NCBI GenBank assembly: GCA_963682025.1
Contig: OY821518.1
Location: 236,880,152 to 236,944,151, forward strand
Length of the DNA: 64,000 nt
Reading direction: 5' to 3'
From: Cordilura impudica
Lineage: Eukaryota > Arthropoda > Insecta > Diptera > Scathophagidae
Positions 52,208 through 61,500 of this stretch are shown here, in pieces. Position 1 is the first letter of the stretch. Every line of letters begins with the position of its first letter. The notes beneath the pieces are model-generated. The model saw only the letters and a list, made by a program, of their open reading frames with translations. It was not told the DNA's origin and did no database searches. The position numbers and the translations under genes are program-made.

Positions 52208-52794
52208 GAAGGAATATGCTTTAAGTAACACCACATTCTGTCATTTCAAATAAAAGCATATATTCAATATCTAAACATGCAGATACAATAACAGAATTAT
52301 CATTACATGAGATACTTATGTATATAAATTTTAACTTTGTCATTGATGTTAGGCTTTTATTAACAAAAAAACACCAAATATGATGTTTGTGTGTGTATTT
52401 TGTATAAAAGAAAACGAAAATTTGTAGTATATTTTGTTTTGTTGCAATTTAAATTTTTTTTTTTTTTTTCAACAAAAAACGTTTTTCAGTTAATAAAATT
52501 TGAATTAAAAAAGATTTTCTTAAAAAAATATATTTTTCACATAATTTTCATAAAAAGACAAAAAGTTATGTACATATATTTTAAGTTTGTCATTTATGTT
52601 AGGCTTTTATTAACAAAAAACAGCAAATATGATGTGGTGTATAAATGAAAACGAAAATTTTTATTTTTTTTTTGCAATTTTAATTTTTTTTCAACAAAAA
52701 TCGTTTTTGAATCAATAAAATTTTAATAAAAAAAAAAAAGATTTTCTTAAATAAAAATTAAATTTTTCATAAAAAAAAACAAAAAGTTGCTGGG

Positions 52795-52914
52795 ATGCCA
52801 ACAACACGCGGTGTTCCCAAGCGGTCCCCCATCTAAGTACTAACCGCGCCCGACGCTGCTTAATTTCGGTGATCGGACGAGAACCGATGTACTCAGCGTG
52901 GTATGGTCGTTGGC
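52795..52914 (-). rRNA. 5S rRNA gene 74
   Basis: Spacing 707 bp; -4 T, -8 A; last gene with trailer 125 G. Confidence 0.97.
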
Positions 52915-53502
52915 GAAAGAATATGCTTTAAGTAACACCACATTCTGTCATTTCAAATAAAAGCATATATTCAATATCTAAACATGCAGATACAATAACA
53001 GAATTATCATTACATGAGATACTTATGTATATAAATTTTAACTTTGTCATTGATGTTAGGCTTTTATTAACAAAAAAACACCAAATATGATGTTTGTGTG
53101 TGTATTTTGTATAAAAGAAAACGAAAATTTGTAGTATATTTTGTTTTGTTGCAATTTAAATTTTTTTTTTTTTTTTCAACAAAAAACGTTTTTCAGTTAA
53201 TAAAATTTGAATTAAAAAAGATTTTCTTAAAAAAATATATTTTTCACATAATTTTCATAAAAAGACAAAAAGTTATGTACATATATTTTAAGTCTGTCAT
53301 TTATGTTAGGCTTTTATTAACAAAAAAACAGCAAATATGATGTGGTGTATAAATGAAAACGAAAATTTTTATTTTTTTTGTTGCAATTTTAATTTTTTTC
53401 CAACAAAAATCGTTTTTTTAATTAATAAAATTTTAATAACAAAAAAGATTTTCTTAAATAAAAATTAAATTTTTCATAAAAAAAAAACAAAAAGTTGTTG
53501 GG

Positions 53503-53622
53503 ATGCCAACAACACGCGGTGTTCCCAAGCGGTCCCCCATCTAAGTACTAACCGCGCCCGACGCTGCTTAATTTCGGTGATCGGACGAGAACCGATGTAC
53601 TCAGCGTGGTATGGTCGTTGGC
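53503..53622 (-). rRNA. 5S rRNA gene 75
   Basis: Spacing 708 bp; left spacer is a block 6/7 recombinant; trailer 125 A. Confidence 0.97.
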
Positions 53623-54222
53623 GAAAGAATATGCTTTAAGTAACACCACATTCTGTCATTTCAAATAAAAGCATATATTCAATATCTAAACGTTTATACA
53701 TGCAGATACAATAACAGAATTATCATTACATGAGATACTTATGTATATAAATTTTAACTTTGTCATTGATGTTAGGCTCTTATTAACAAAAAACACCAAA
53801 TATGATGTTTGTGTGTGTATTTTGTATAAAAGAAAACGAAAATTTGTAGTTTATGTATATTTTGTTTTGTTGCAATTTCATTTTTTTTTTTTTTTCAACA
53901 AAAAACGTTTTTTAGTTAATAAAATTTGAATTAAAAAAGATTTTCTTAAAAAAATATATTTTTCACATAATTTTCATAAAAAGACAAAAAGTTATGTACA
54001 TATATTTTAAGTCTGTCATTTATGTTAGGCTTTTATTAACAAAAAAACAGCAAATATGATGTGGTGTATAAATGAAAACGAAAATTTTTATTTTTTTTTG
54101 TTGCAATTTTAATTTTTTTCCAACAAAAATCGTTTTTTTAATTAATAAAATTTTAATAAAAAAAAAGATTTTCTTAAATAAAAATTAAATTTTTCATAAA
54201 AAAAAAACAAAAAGTTGTTGGG

Positions 54223-54342
54223 ATGCCAACAACACGCGGTGTTCCCAAGCGGTCCCCCATCTAAGTACTAACCGCGCCCGACGCTGCTTAATTTCGGTGA
54301 TCGGACGAGAACCGATGTACTCAGCGTGGTATGGTCGTTGGC
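54223..54342 (-). rRNA. 5S rRNA gene 76
   Basis: Spacing 720 bp; -8 A; trailer 125 A. Confidence 0.97.
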
Positions 54343-54942
54343 GAAAGAATATGCTTTAAGTAACACCACATTCTGTCATTTCAAATAAAAGCATATATTC
54401 AATATCTAAACGTTTATACATGCAGATACAATAACAGAATTATCATTACATGAGATACTTATGTATATAAATTTTAACTTTGTCATTGATGTTAGGCTCT
54501 TATTAACAAAAAACACCAAATATGATGTTTGTGTGTGTATTTTGTATAAAAGAAAACGAAAATTTGTAGTTTATGTATATTTTGTTTTGTTGCAATTTCA
54601 TTTTTTTTTTTTTTTCAACAAAAAACGTTTTTTAGTTAATAAAATTTGAATTAAAAAAGATTTTCTTAAAAAAATATATTTTTCACATAATTTTCATAAA
54701 AAGACAAAAAGTTATGTACATATATTTTAAGTCTGTCATTTATGTTAGGCTTTTATTAACAAAAAAACAGCAAATATGATGTGGTGTATAAATGAAAACG
54801 AAAATTTTTATTTTTTTTTGTTGCAATTTTAATTTTTTTCCAACAAAAATCGTTTTTTTAATTAATAAAATTTTAATAAAAAAAAAGATTTTCTTAAATA
54901 AAAATTAAATTTTTCATAAAAAAAAAACAAAAAGTTGTTGGG

Positions 54943-55062
54943 ATGCCAACAACACGCGGTGTTCCCAAGCGGTCCCCCATCTAAGTACTAACCGCGCCCG
55001 ACGCTGCTTAATTTCGGTGATCGGACGAGAACCGATGTACTCAGCGTGGTATGGTCGTTGGC
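54943..55062 (-). rRNA. 5S rRNA gene 77
   Basis: Spacing 720 bp; unit essentially identical to that of gene 76. Confidence 0.97.
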
Positions 55063-55660
55063 GAAAGAATATGCTTTAAGTAACACCACATTCTGTCATT
55101 TCAAATAAAAGCATATATTCAATATCTAAACGTTTATACATGCAGATACAATAACAGAATTATCATTACATGAGATACTTATGTATATAAATTTTAACTT
55201 TGTCATTGATGTTAGGCTCTTATTAACAAAAAACACCAAATATGATGTTTGTGTGTGTATTTTGTATAAAAGAAAACGAAAATTTGTAGTTTATGTATAT
55301 TTTGTTTTGTTGCAATTTCATTTTTTTTTTTTTTCAACAAAAAACGTTTTTTAGTTAATAAAATTTGAATTAAAAAAGATTTTCTTAAAAAAATATATTT
55401 TTCACATAATTTTCATAAAAAGACAAAAAGTTATGTACATATATTTTAAGTCTGTCATTTATGTTAGGCTTTTATTAACAAAAAAACAGCAAATATGATG
55501 TGGTGTATAAATGAAAACGAAAATTTTTATTTTTTTTGTTGCAATTTTAATTTTTTTCCAACAAAAATCGTTTTTTTAATTAATAAAATTTTAATAAAAA
55601 AAAAGATTTTCTTAAATAAAAATTAAATTTTTCATAAAAAAAAAACAAAAAGTTGTTGGG

Positions 55661-55780
55661 ATGCCAACAACACGCGGTGTTCCCAAGCGGTCCCCCATCT
55701 AAGTACTAACCGCGTCCGACGCTGCTTAATTTCGGTGATCGGACGAGAACCGATGTACTCAGCGTGGTATGGTCGTTGGC
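55661..55780 (-). rRNA. 5S rRNA gene 78, variant at position 66
   Basis: Plus-strand 55,715 is T instead of C, so RNA position 66 is A instead of G, at the edge of the A box (AGCAGCGTCGGG). Could weaken TFIIIA binding or RNA pairing. Spacing 718 bp; -8 A; trailer 125 A. Confidence 0.95.
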
Positions 55781-56377
55781 GAAAGAATATGCTTTAAGTA
55801 ACACCACATTCTGTCATTTCAAATAAAAGCATATATTCAATATCTAAACGTTTATACATGCAGATACAATAACAGAATTATCATTACATGAGATACTTAT
55901 GTATATAAATTTTAACTTTGTCATTGATGTTAGGCTTTTATTAACAAAAAACACCAAATATGATGTTTGTGTGTGTATTTTGTATAAAAGAAAACGAAAA
56001 TTTGTAGTTTATGTATATTTTGTTTTGTTGCAATTTCATTTTTTTTTTTTTCAACAAAAAACGTTTTTTAGTTAATAAAATTTGAATTAAAAAAGATTTT
56101 CTTAAAAAAATATATTTTTCACATAATTTTCATAAAAAGACAAAAAGTTATGTACATATATTTTAAGTCTGTCATTTATGTTAGGCTTTTATTAACAAAA
56201 AAACAGCAAATATGATGTGGTGTATAAATGAAAACGAAAATTTTTATTTTTTTTGTTGCAATTTTAATTTTTTTCCAACAAAAATCGTTTTTTTAATTAA
56301 TAAAATTTTAATAAAAAAAAAGATTTTCTTAAATAAAAATTAAATTTTTCATAAAAAAAAAACAAAAAGTTGTTGGG

Positions 56378-56497
56378 ATGCCAACAACACGCGGTGTTCC
56401 CAAGCGGTCCCCCATCTAAGTACTAACCGCGCCCGACGCTGCTTAATTTCGGTGATCGGACGAGAACCGATGTACTCAGCGTGGTATGATCGTTGGC
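56378..56497 (-). rRNA. 5S rRNA gene 79, variant at position 9, next to retroelement
   Basis: Plus-strand 56,489 is A instead of G, so RNA position 9 is U instead of C, in helix I. It keeps 123 bp of upstream sequence (56,498-56,620) before the retroelement LTR, enough to include the whole conserved upstream region. Spacing 717 bp; -8 A; trailer 125 A. Confidence 0.95.
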
Positions 56498-56620
56498 GAA
56501 AGAATATGCTTTAAGTAACACCACATTCTGTCATTTCAAATAAAAGCATATATTCAATATCTAAACGTTTATACATGCAGATACAATAACAGAATTATCA
56601 TTACATGAGATACTTATGTA

Positions 56621-56930
56621 AGTTAGACTTACTTTAAATTTTTATTCATTAAAATAAAGTCTTTTTTTTATTGTTCTTAAAAATATTTTTATTTTCTTTT
56701 AAAAGCAACTATTTTCTACTACATCACAATATTTTCTGACTTAAAATAATTGTTGTGGCCAAATAAAACCACAAAAACTGCTGATGTTGCCATTCTGCCA
56801 ACACGCGCTGTTCGTATTTGTTTTGTTGCGCTTACACGCGCTGTGTGTTTTTTTTATGTTTTGCACAATATTGCAGACGCATTGTCAGCAATGTTGTTTA
56901 AATTATTTTTAAATATTTATGTCGTTAACT
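56621..56930 (-). repeat. 3' LTR, 310 bp
   Basis: On the element strand it begins AGTTAACGAC, directly after the polypurine tract, and ends GTAAGTCTAACT against the 5S spacer. The ends form the short inverted repeat AGTTA...TAACT; AGT..ACT-like ends are typical of the 17.6/297 group. Two AATAAA polyadenylation signals are seen at 56,671-56,666 and 56,646-56,641. U3 carries a directly repeated AGCGCGTGT (near 56,842 and 56,809). No clear TATA box. The first 22 bases encode the end of env. Confidence 0.85.
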
Positions 56931-58372
56931 CCTCCTCTCTCAAGTGCTGACGTCCCTGTCGGCATGGAGTTTGGTTCAAGCATCTGGTTTCGTTTAAACT
57001 TATTTTTCCAAAACTTCGCTGTAAGAATAATAATTAGAGCAAAAAGAATTAATGTTACGCTGGTGTTAAGGGTAAGGCTGATCTTATTGATCAGGTCAAC
57101 ATTTGCAATTTTATCTCTATTCCGTATCTCAAGGTCTTTAATCATTTTAAGAGAAAGGAATTCTTCTAGCTGGTCTTTTACAGTTGATTGCTGTAAGATA
57201 GCTGGTAATGGTTCCAAGTATGTCATTTCTTGGACATAAAAAACTTTATCGTGTAATTTTATGGTTGAATTATGATGCTTTATAATAAAGGTGCCTGCTA
57301 GTTGAAGCGGTTGATTATCAATAAGTGCAGTGCCATTGTAGTCATTTAGGAATAGTATTCCAGGTTGTATTTCTTCGAAATCGTTTACATGATCAGCATT
57401 AGTGCGTGTGCAGTTTGGCAATTGGCTTTTCAATAGTTTAATTATGCAATTATTTTCACTTAATTCTATTAAATTTTTTTCATTACAAATGCTTTTCTTA
57501 TTATATTTTTTACAATCAGATTTAATTCCAAAAGTCTTTCTTTTACATTTTAAGATTTTTTCATACTCAATTTTGGTTATCTTATTATTAGATTTTACAG
57601 ATTTCATTATAAGTGTTTCACACTCTTCGTTTTGTGTAGTGGGTAAACTTAAAATATAAACAATCATTGAACCGTTTACGGCTATATTAATGTCTGTGAA
57701 TTCTAATTCTTCTTCAATATTTATATAGGGTATTCCCTCGTGCTTAACAATTTCTTCTATAGTTTTTATTTCTATGTTAGATAGTATAAATGAATTTACT
57801 ACATTAGATTTGGCCCAATGCAAGGCGTATTCTATATTTAACAATTCTTCTTTAATTAGTCCTAATTGGTACTTCGTTCTTAAACTTAATTCCAATTTAA
57901 TATTTGTATTATCTTTAACAACTTTCATTATTTGATTACTTCTCAGATTTTGTTCATTTATCTTCTCAATTAATAATTTATTTATAATTACCTGTCTGTT
58001 ATTACTTTCGGTTAAATTTCGTAAGTCGTCATTAATTATTTCTAGGTCATGGTGATCGGGGTTACCCGCTATCCACTTCCATGTAGAGCCTATAAAGTCT
58101 AGTGATCGTTTCCTCTTTATTTTAGGGGTTATCCTTGATATAAGCATGCGGATTTGAGATAATTCGTGTATGAGAAAAGGGTATAGCTCCTGGGTCACCG
58201 TTATATTGTTGTTAATTGTCTTCTCTATTTCTATCGTCATTTTGTCATATTCCGCTAAGTCAATTAAGTGAATTATTTTAAAAGTTCCTTCCTGTATTCT
58301 AGCTGTGTCATCCTTTAGAGTAACTAATTGAGAATTTGTGTAGTCCAGAATCTGGAATTCTGCATGCACCAT
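56909..58372 (-). CDS. env: Envelope glycoprotein of errantivirus (Env)
   Basis: 487 residues from the first ATG, ending inside the LTR. Errantivirus Env proteins are class I-like fusion proteins related to the baculovirus F protein, made from a spliced RNA. Seen here: a polybasic cleavage site KIKRKR at 84-89, followed by the family motif LDFIGSTWKWIAG at 91-103 (start of the fusion subunit), heptad-rich sequence at about 110-215, cysteine-rich middle at about 250-321, several N-glycosylation sites (e.g. NGS near 233, NGT near 346), and a transmembrane segment at about 437-452 with a basic cytoplasmic tail. No signal peptide is visible at the annotated N-terminus; the frame stays open about 66 nt upstream through a splice acceptor, so the signal may come from an upstream exon. 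No internal stop. Confidence 0.9.
   Translation of the reverse strand: MVHAEFQILDYTNSQLVTLKDDTARIQEGTFKIIHLIDLAEYDKMTIEIEKTINNNITVTQELYPFLIHELSQIRMLISRITPKIKRKRSLDFIGSTWKWIAGNPDHHDLEIINDDLRNLTESNNRQVIINKLLIEKINEQNLRSNQIMKVVKDNTNIKLELSLRTKYQLGLIKEELLNIEYALHWAKSNVVNSFILSNIEIKTIEEIVKHEGIPYINIEEELEFTDINIAVNGSMIVYILSLPTTQNEECETLIMKSVKSNNKITKIEYEKILKCKRKTFGIKSDCKKYNKKSICNEKNLIELSENNCIIKLLKSQLPNCTRTNADHVNDFEEIQPGILFLNDYNGTALIDNQPLQLAGTFIIKHHNSTIKLHDKVFYVQEMTYLEPLPAILQQSTVKDQLEEFLSLKMIKDLEIRNRDKIANVDLINKISLTLNTSVTLILFALIIILTAKFWKNKFKRNQMLEPNSMPTGTSALERGGVNDINI
56931..56941 (-). other. Polypurine tract
   Basis: GAGAGAGGAGG on the element strand, immediately before the LTR. This is the primer for plus-strand DNA synthesis in LTR elements. 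It lies inside the env reading frame, encoding E-R-G-G of the env tail. Confidence 0.85.
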
Positions 58373-58544
58373 ACAGGTGAAAAGTCTGTAAGTGAATTAA
58401 GGATTTTATTTTTATTTTTATTTTTTTAGATTTAACGTTCTTATCTAATGTACTGTTTAAAATCGTAAGCCTATGGCTTAGTACTCGATATTTATTTTGA
58501 TTATTATTTTCATATTTATTGTTTTACATTATTATTCGATAGCT
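58373..58544 (-). other. pol-env interval
   Basis: 172 bp between the pol stop and the env ATG, A/T-rich with a short AAAAAT repeat near 58,405-58,432. Apart from the splice acceptor and the upstream open extension of the env frame I see nothing in it. Confidence 0.7.
58387..58388 (-). other. Candidate env 3' splice site
   Basis: CTTACAG ends here on the element strand, followed by ACTTTTTCACCTGT and the env ATG, so the exon would start at 58,386, 14 nt before the ATG. Env of this group is expressed from a spliced subgenomic RNA, which makes this position plausible. A second AG (ATGCAG, within codons 3-5 of env) is an alternative in the same phase. Confidence 0.5.
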
Positions 58545-61500
58545 TTAGTTTTCTCCTTTGTCCTCTTTAACTTTCTCCTTTTTATACCTAGGTGTTAGTT
58601 TACTGCCTAGTCTTTTATTTATTTTCACATAAACAGTATCGCTCGGTTTATAACTAGGGGGAGACGTTCTTTTTTTATTATGAAATTCGAGATCTTTATT
58701 TTGCTTGTCAATGATCTTCTCTACATTGTCCAACCTATCTTTTTCTATTTGTTTTGGGTCAGTACTCTTGTTTCGTCCGAAAAATGCCTCTATTGGTTTC
58801 CTTTTAATCGTCGAGTGTATTGAGTGGTTATATTTGTATAAAGATCTATAGAGTAATTCCTCAAAATTTATATGTGTATTTTCAGCTTTTACGCAACGCA
58901 TCATTTCGGAAAGGGTGGAGTGAAAACGTTCTATTTGTCCGTTAACTGTACTTGTGTATGGGGGTGTCTTAAATATCTGGATGCCGTATTGATTTTCGAG
59001 CATAAACGTTATTGGAGCTGAACTCAATGATTTTTCATTATCTATGACAATTTTCTTAGGCATACCGAAGTTTATTAGTAGTTCCTGTAACGGTAATCTT
59101 ACATCTTCTGTAGCTCTTGATTTTATAAGTTTAGCCTGAGCGTACTTCGTGAGTTTATCTATGGCGGTCAAAACAACTTTTTTATCGGTCTGATAAATAT
59201 CAATATGTACGATTTGTCCTGGATAATCCGGAATAGGAGTAGCGTGCAGGATGGGTGTTGTGGGGTGTCTTTCGTACTTATTTTCCTGACATATCTTACA
59301 TTGTTTCGCGATCTTTTTAGTTTTCGCGCCCATTTGGGGAAAATAATAGTTTTCCAATAGCTGTGCCCTATTTTCAAGAGGATTTCTGTGTGCTCTATTA
59401 TGTTCCTGAATTATTTTGGCTTCTTGGTCTGTTTCCTGTATTAAATCTTCCACAATTTTCCTAGTGTATCGGGTCCTATAATGGGTAAAATGCAAGGGAT
59501 ATATCGTTTGTATTTTTCCTAAAATGCGGTCATCAGTAAAGATTCCGTTGGTCACCGAGGGGTTCAAGTATCGCTTTAAGATTTTCGTAAGGCTATCTTC
59601 AGTAAAATGACGTTCAACTATAATATGTCTATGGTAAGTGGGGAAGATGATCTTAAACTGGTAAGAGGCTGATTCTCCTATTGAAATAAATAATTGGTTT
59701 CTGAAAACGTTAATTGGTACATCTGTATATGGTATCAGATTCTGTGAAGAGCTATCGTCGCTATGTTGTGTTGCTGTCATTGAGTTTATCTGCTGTTTGT
59801 TGTCTGGAATTCTAGAAAGTGTGTCTGCTACAACGTTTGTCCTGCCTGGTTTGTATTTAAGTTCGTAGTTGTATTCTTCTAATATTGCCTTCCATCTTTT
59901 CAGCTTGCTGTTGCTGTTCTTGTTGCTGAGTGCGTGAGTCAGGGGTTGGTGGTCTGTGAATATTTTTATGGCAACTGGACCGTAGAGATAACTTCGTAAA
60001 GTTTTCAAAGCCCATATGATGGCGAGCATCTCTTTTTCGTTGGTTGCATAATGTTCTTCACACTTTGAAAGTGTTCTTGAAATAAATATGATTGGTTTTC
60101 CATCTTGCTCTAGTACTGCGCCTATCGCATAATTGGAAGCGTCAGTAGTTAGGTGGAATTCTTTTTGAAAGTCAGGGTATTGTAGCATTACTTCGTTCGA
60201 CGTAAGTGTTCTTTTAATTTTATTGAAAGCTTCTATTGCACTATTGTCGAGGGTTATTTCTTTTTTTGCCGATATTCGCTTGGACAATCGTCCTTCCTCC
60301 CCTCTCAAAATGAGAGTTAACGGTTTTGCTAACTTAGCATAGTCCTTAATGAAACGTCTGTAAAATCCAGACATTCCCAAGAATGATCTAAGTTCTTTGA
60401 GGGTTCCTGGTATAGGAACTTTTTCTATTGCTTCTACTTTTGATGGATTTGCTCTTATTCCGTCAGCTGTTACCATAAATCCTAAAAATTCAACTTCTTT
60501 TGCATAAAAGTTACATTTATCTAGCTGAATTTTCATATTTGCGTTTTGTAGCACCTCAAAAATTGTTTCTAAATTTTTCATGTGTTCTTGTTCAGTTTCG
60601 CCAAAAATTATAATATCGTCAATGTAGACGTAACAAATTTTGCCTATAAAGATTCGCAGGATGTCGTCTAACGCTCTTTGAAATATTGCGGGGGCATTTT
60701 TTAGTCCGAAAGGAAGTCTGGTAAACTCGTACTTTCCGTTGTTTACAGAAAATGCGGTTTTCTCTATGTCTGACTCTTTTAACGGGATTTGGTGAAATCC
60801 ACTTTTCAAATCAATAACCGAGAAAAACTTGTTGCGTCCCAATTGTGCCAGGACTTCATTGATTTCAGGAATCGGATATCGGTCACTAATCGTTACCGAG
60901 TTTAACTTCCTATAGTCAATTACTAGTCTATACTGTTTATTTCCCTCAGAGTCTGGTTTTTTATTTACAATCCATACGGGTGAGTTGTATGGGGAGCGTG
61001 ATGGTCGAATAATTCCATCTTCGAGAAGTTTGTTAATTTGGTCCTCTACTTCCGATTTTAGCGACATTGGGTATGGATAGTATCTTGTATAAATTGGCGT
61101 ATCCGTAGAAGTTCTAATTTCGCCGACAACTTTTGTTGTGTAAGTGAGTTTCTTGTCCGGGTCAGCAAATAGTGTTGGGAACTGGTGTAGCAGTAATTTC
61201 ATATTATTTTTTTGCTCTAAAGTTAAGTGTTCGATTTTTGCGTCGATGTTGTACACAGTTTTCGACACTCGTTGTTTAATGGGTACTTTAATTCTGTTCT
61301 CTATGAGCATATAATCGTTGGAGGTATATATGACTGCCTTGAGGTGTTTCAAAGTGTCATTGCCAATAATGGCGTCAAAGGATTTGAGTGTTGGTAAAAT
61401 GAAAAACTTAAGTGTTTTGTCTCTAAGTCCAAAAAGATTTAGTTCGATGTAGTGTGAAATTCTAGTTTTACCACCTATTGAATTCGCAAAAAATATGTTT

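Larger units (their letters stand above)
46545..52914 (-). repeat. 5S spacer block 6 (genes 66-74)
   Basis: Marked by loss of 8 bp in the upstream region ('taaacatgcag' for 'taaacgtttatacatgcag'), loss of 'tatgta' in subrepeat A, 'gtttttgaatcaata' in subrepeat B, and T tracts of 16-18. Upstream position -4 is C in genes 66, 68, 70, 71, 73 and T in 67, 69, 72, 74. Spacers before genes 68 and 70 share 'ttccacaaaaatcg'. Spacing is 707-709 bp. Confidence 0.9.
1..56620 (-). repeat. Tandem array of 79 5S rRNA gene units
   Basis: Head-to-tail array of one 120-nt 5S gene plus about 590 bp of A/T-rich spacer, always in the same orientation. Gene-to-gene spacing is 707-728 bp except for short units of 680-688 bp (genes 7, 13, 22, 24) and one long unit of 960 bp (gene 50). 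The array starts before base 1 and is cut at 56,620 by an LTR retrotransposon, so its true length is unknown. Each spacer has two diverged subrepeats. Genes are nearly invariant while spacers differ block by block in homopolymer length, small deletions and base changes, the expected outcome of local unequal exchange and gene conversion. No other gene was found in the spacers. Confidence 0.98.
52915..56620 (-). repeat. 5S spacer block 7, array edge (genes 75-79)
   Basis: Marked by 'tttttccaacaaaaatcg' with an extra T in 'gtttttttaatt', 'caatttcatttttt' and, in three spacers, 'aggctCttatt'. The first spacer is a transition from block 6. Two of the five genes carry base changes. The last unit is broken at 56,620 by the retroelement, just where subrepeat A would begin. 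Confidence 0.88.

Noticed and set aside
1..56620. Regular repeats with spacers, as in a CRISPR array
   Set aside because: The repeated part is a 120-nt 5S rRNA gene with about 590-bp homologous spacers; CRISPR has short repeats and unique spacers.
56498..56620. A 5S pseudogene or truncated unit at the retroelement junction
   Set aside because: The sequence is the complete normal upstream region of gene 79; only the subrepeats beyond it are cut off by the insertion.
56750..56950. 66-codon plus-strand frame over the LTR
   Set aside because: Antisense to LTR and env end; no family features.
56919..57659. Plus-strand frames of 85-106 codons opposite env
   Set aside because: Shadow frames of an intact env with recognisable domains.
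59168..59377. 69-codon minus-strand frame within pol
   Set aside because: Alternative frame inside the integrase region; the pol frame is continuous there.
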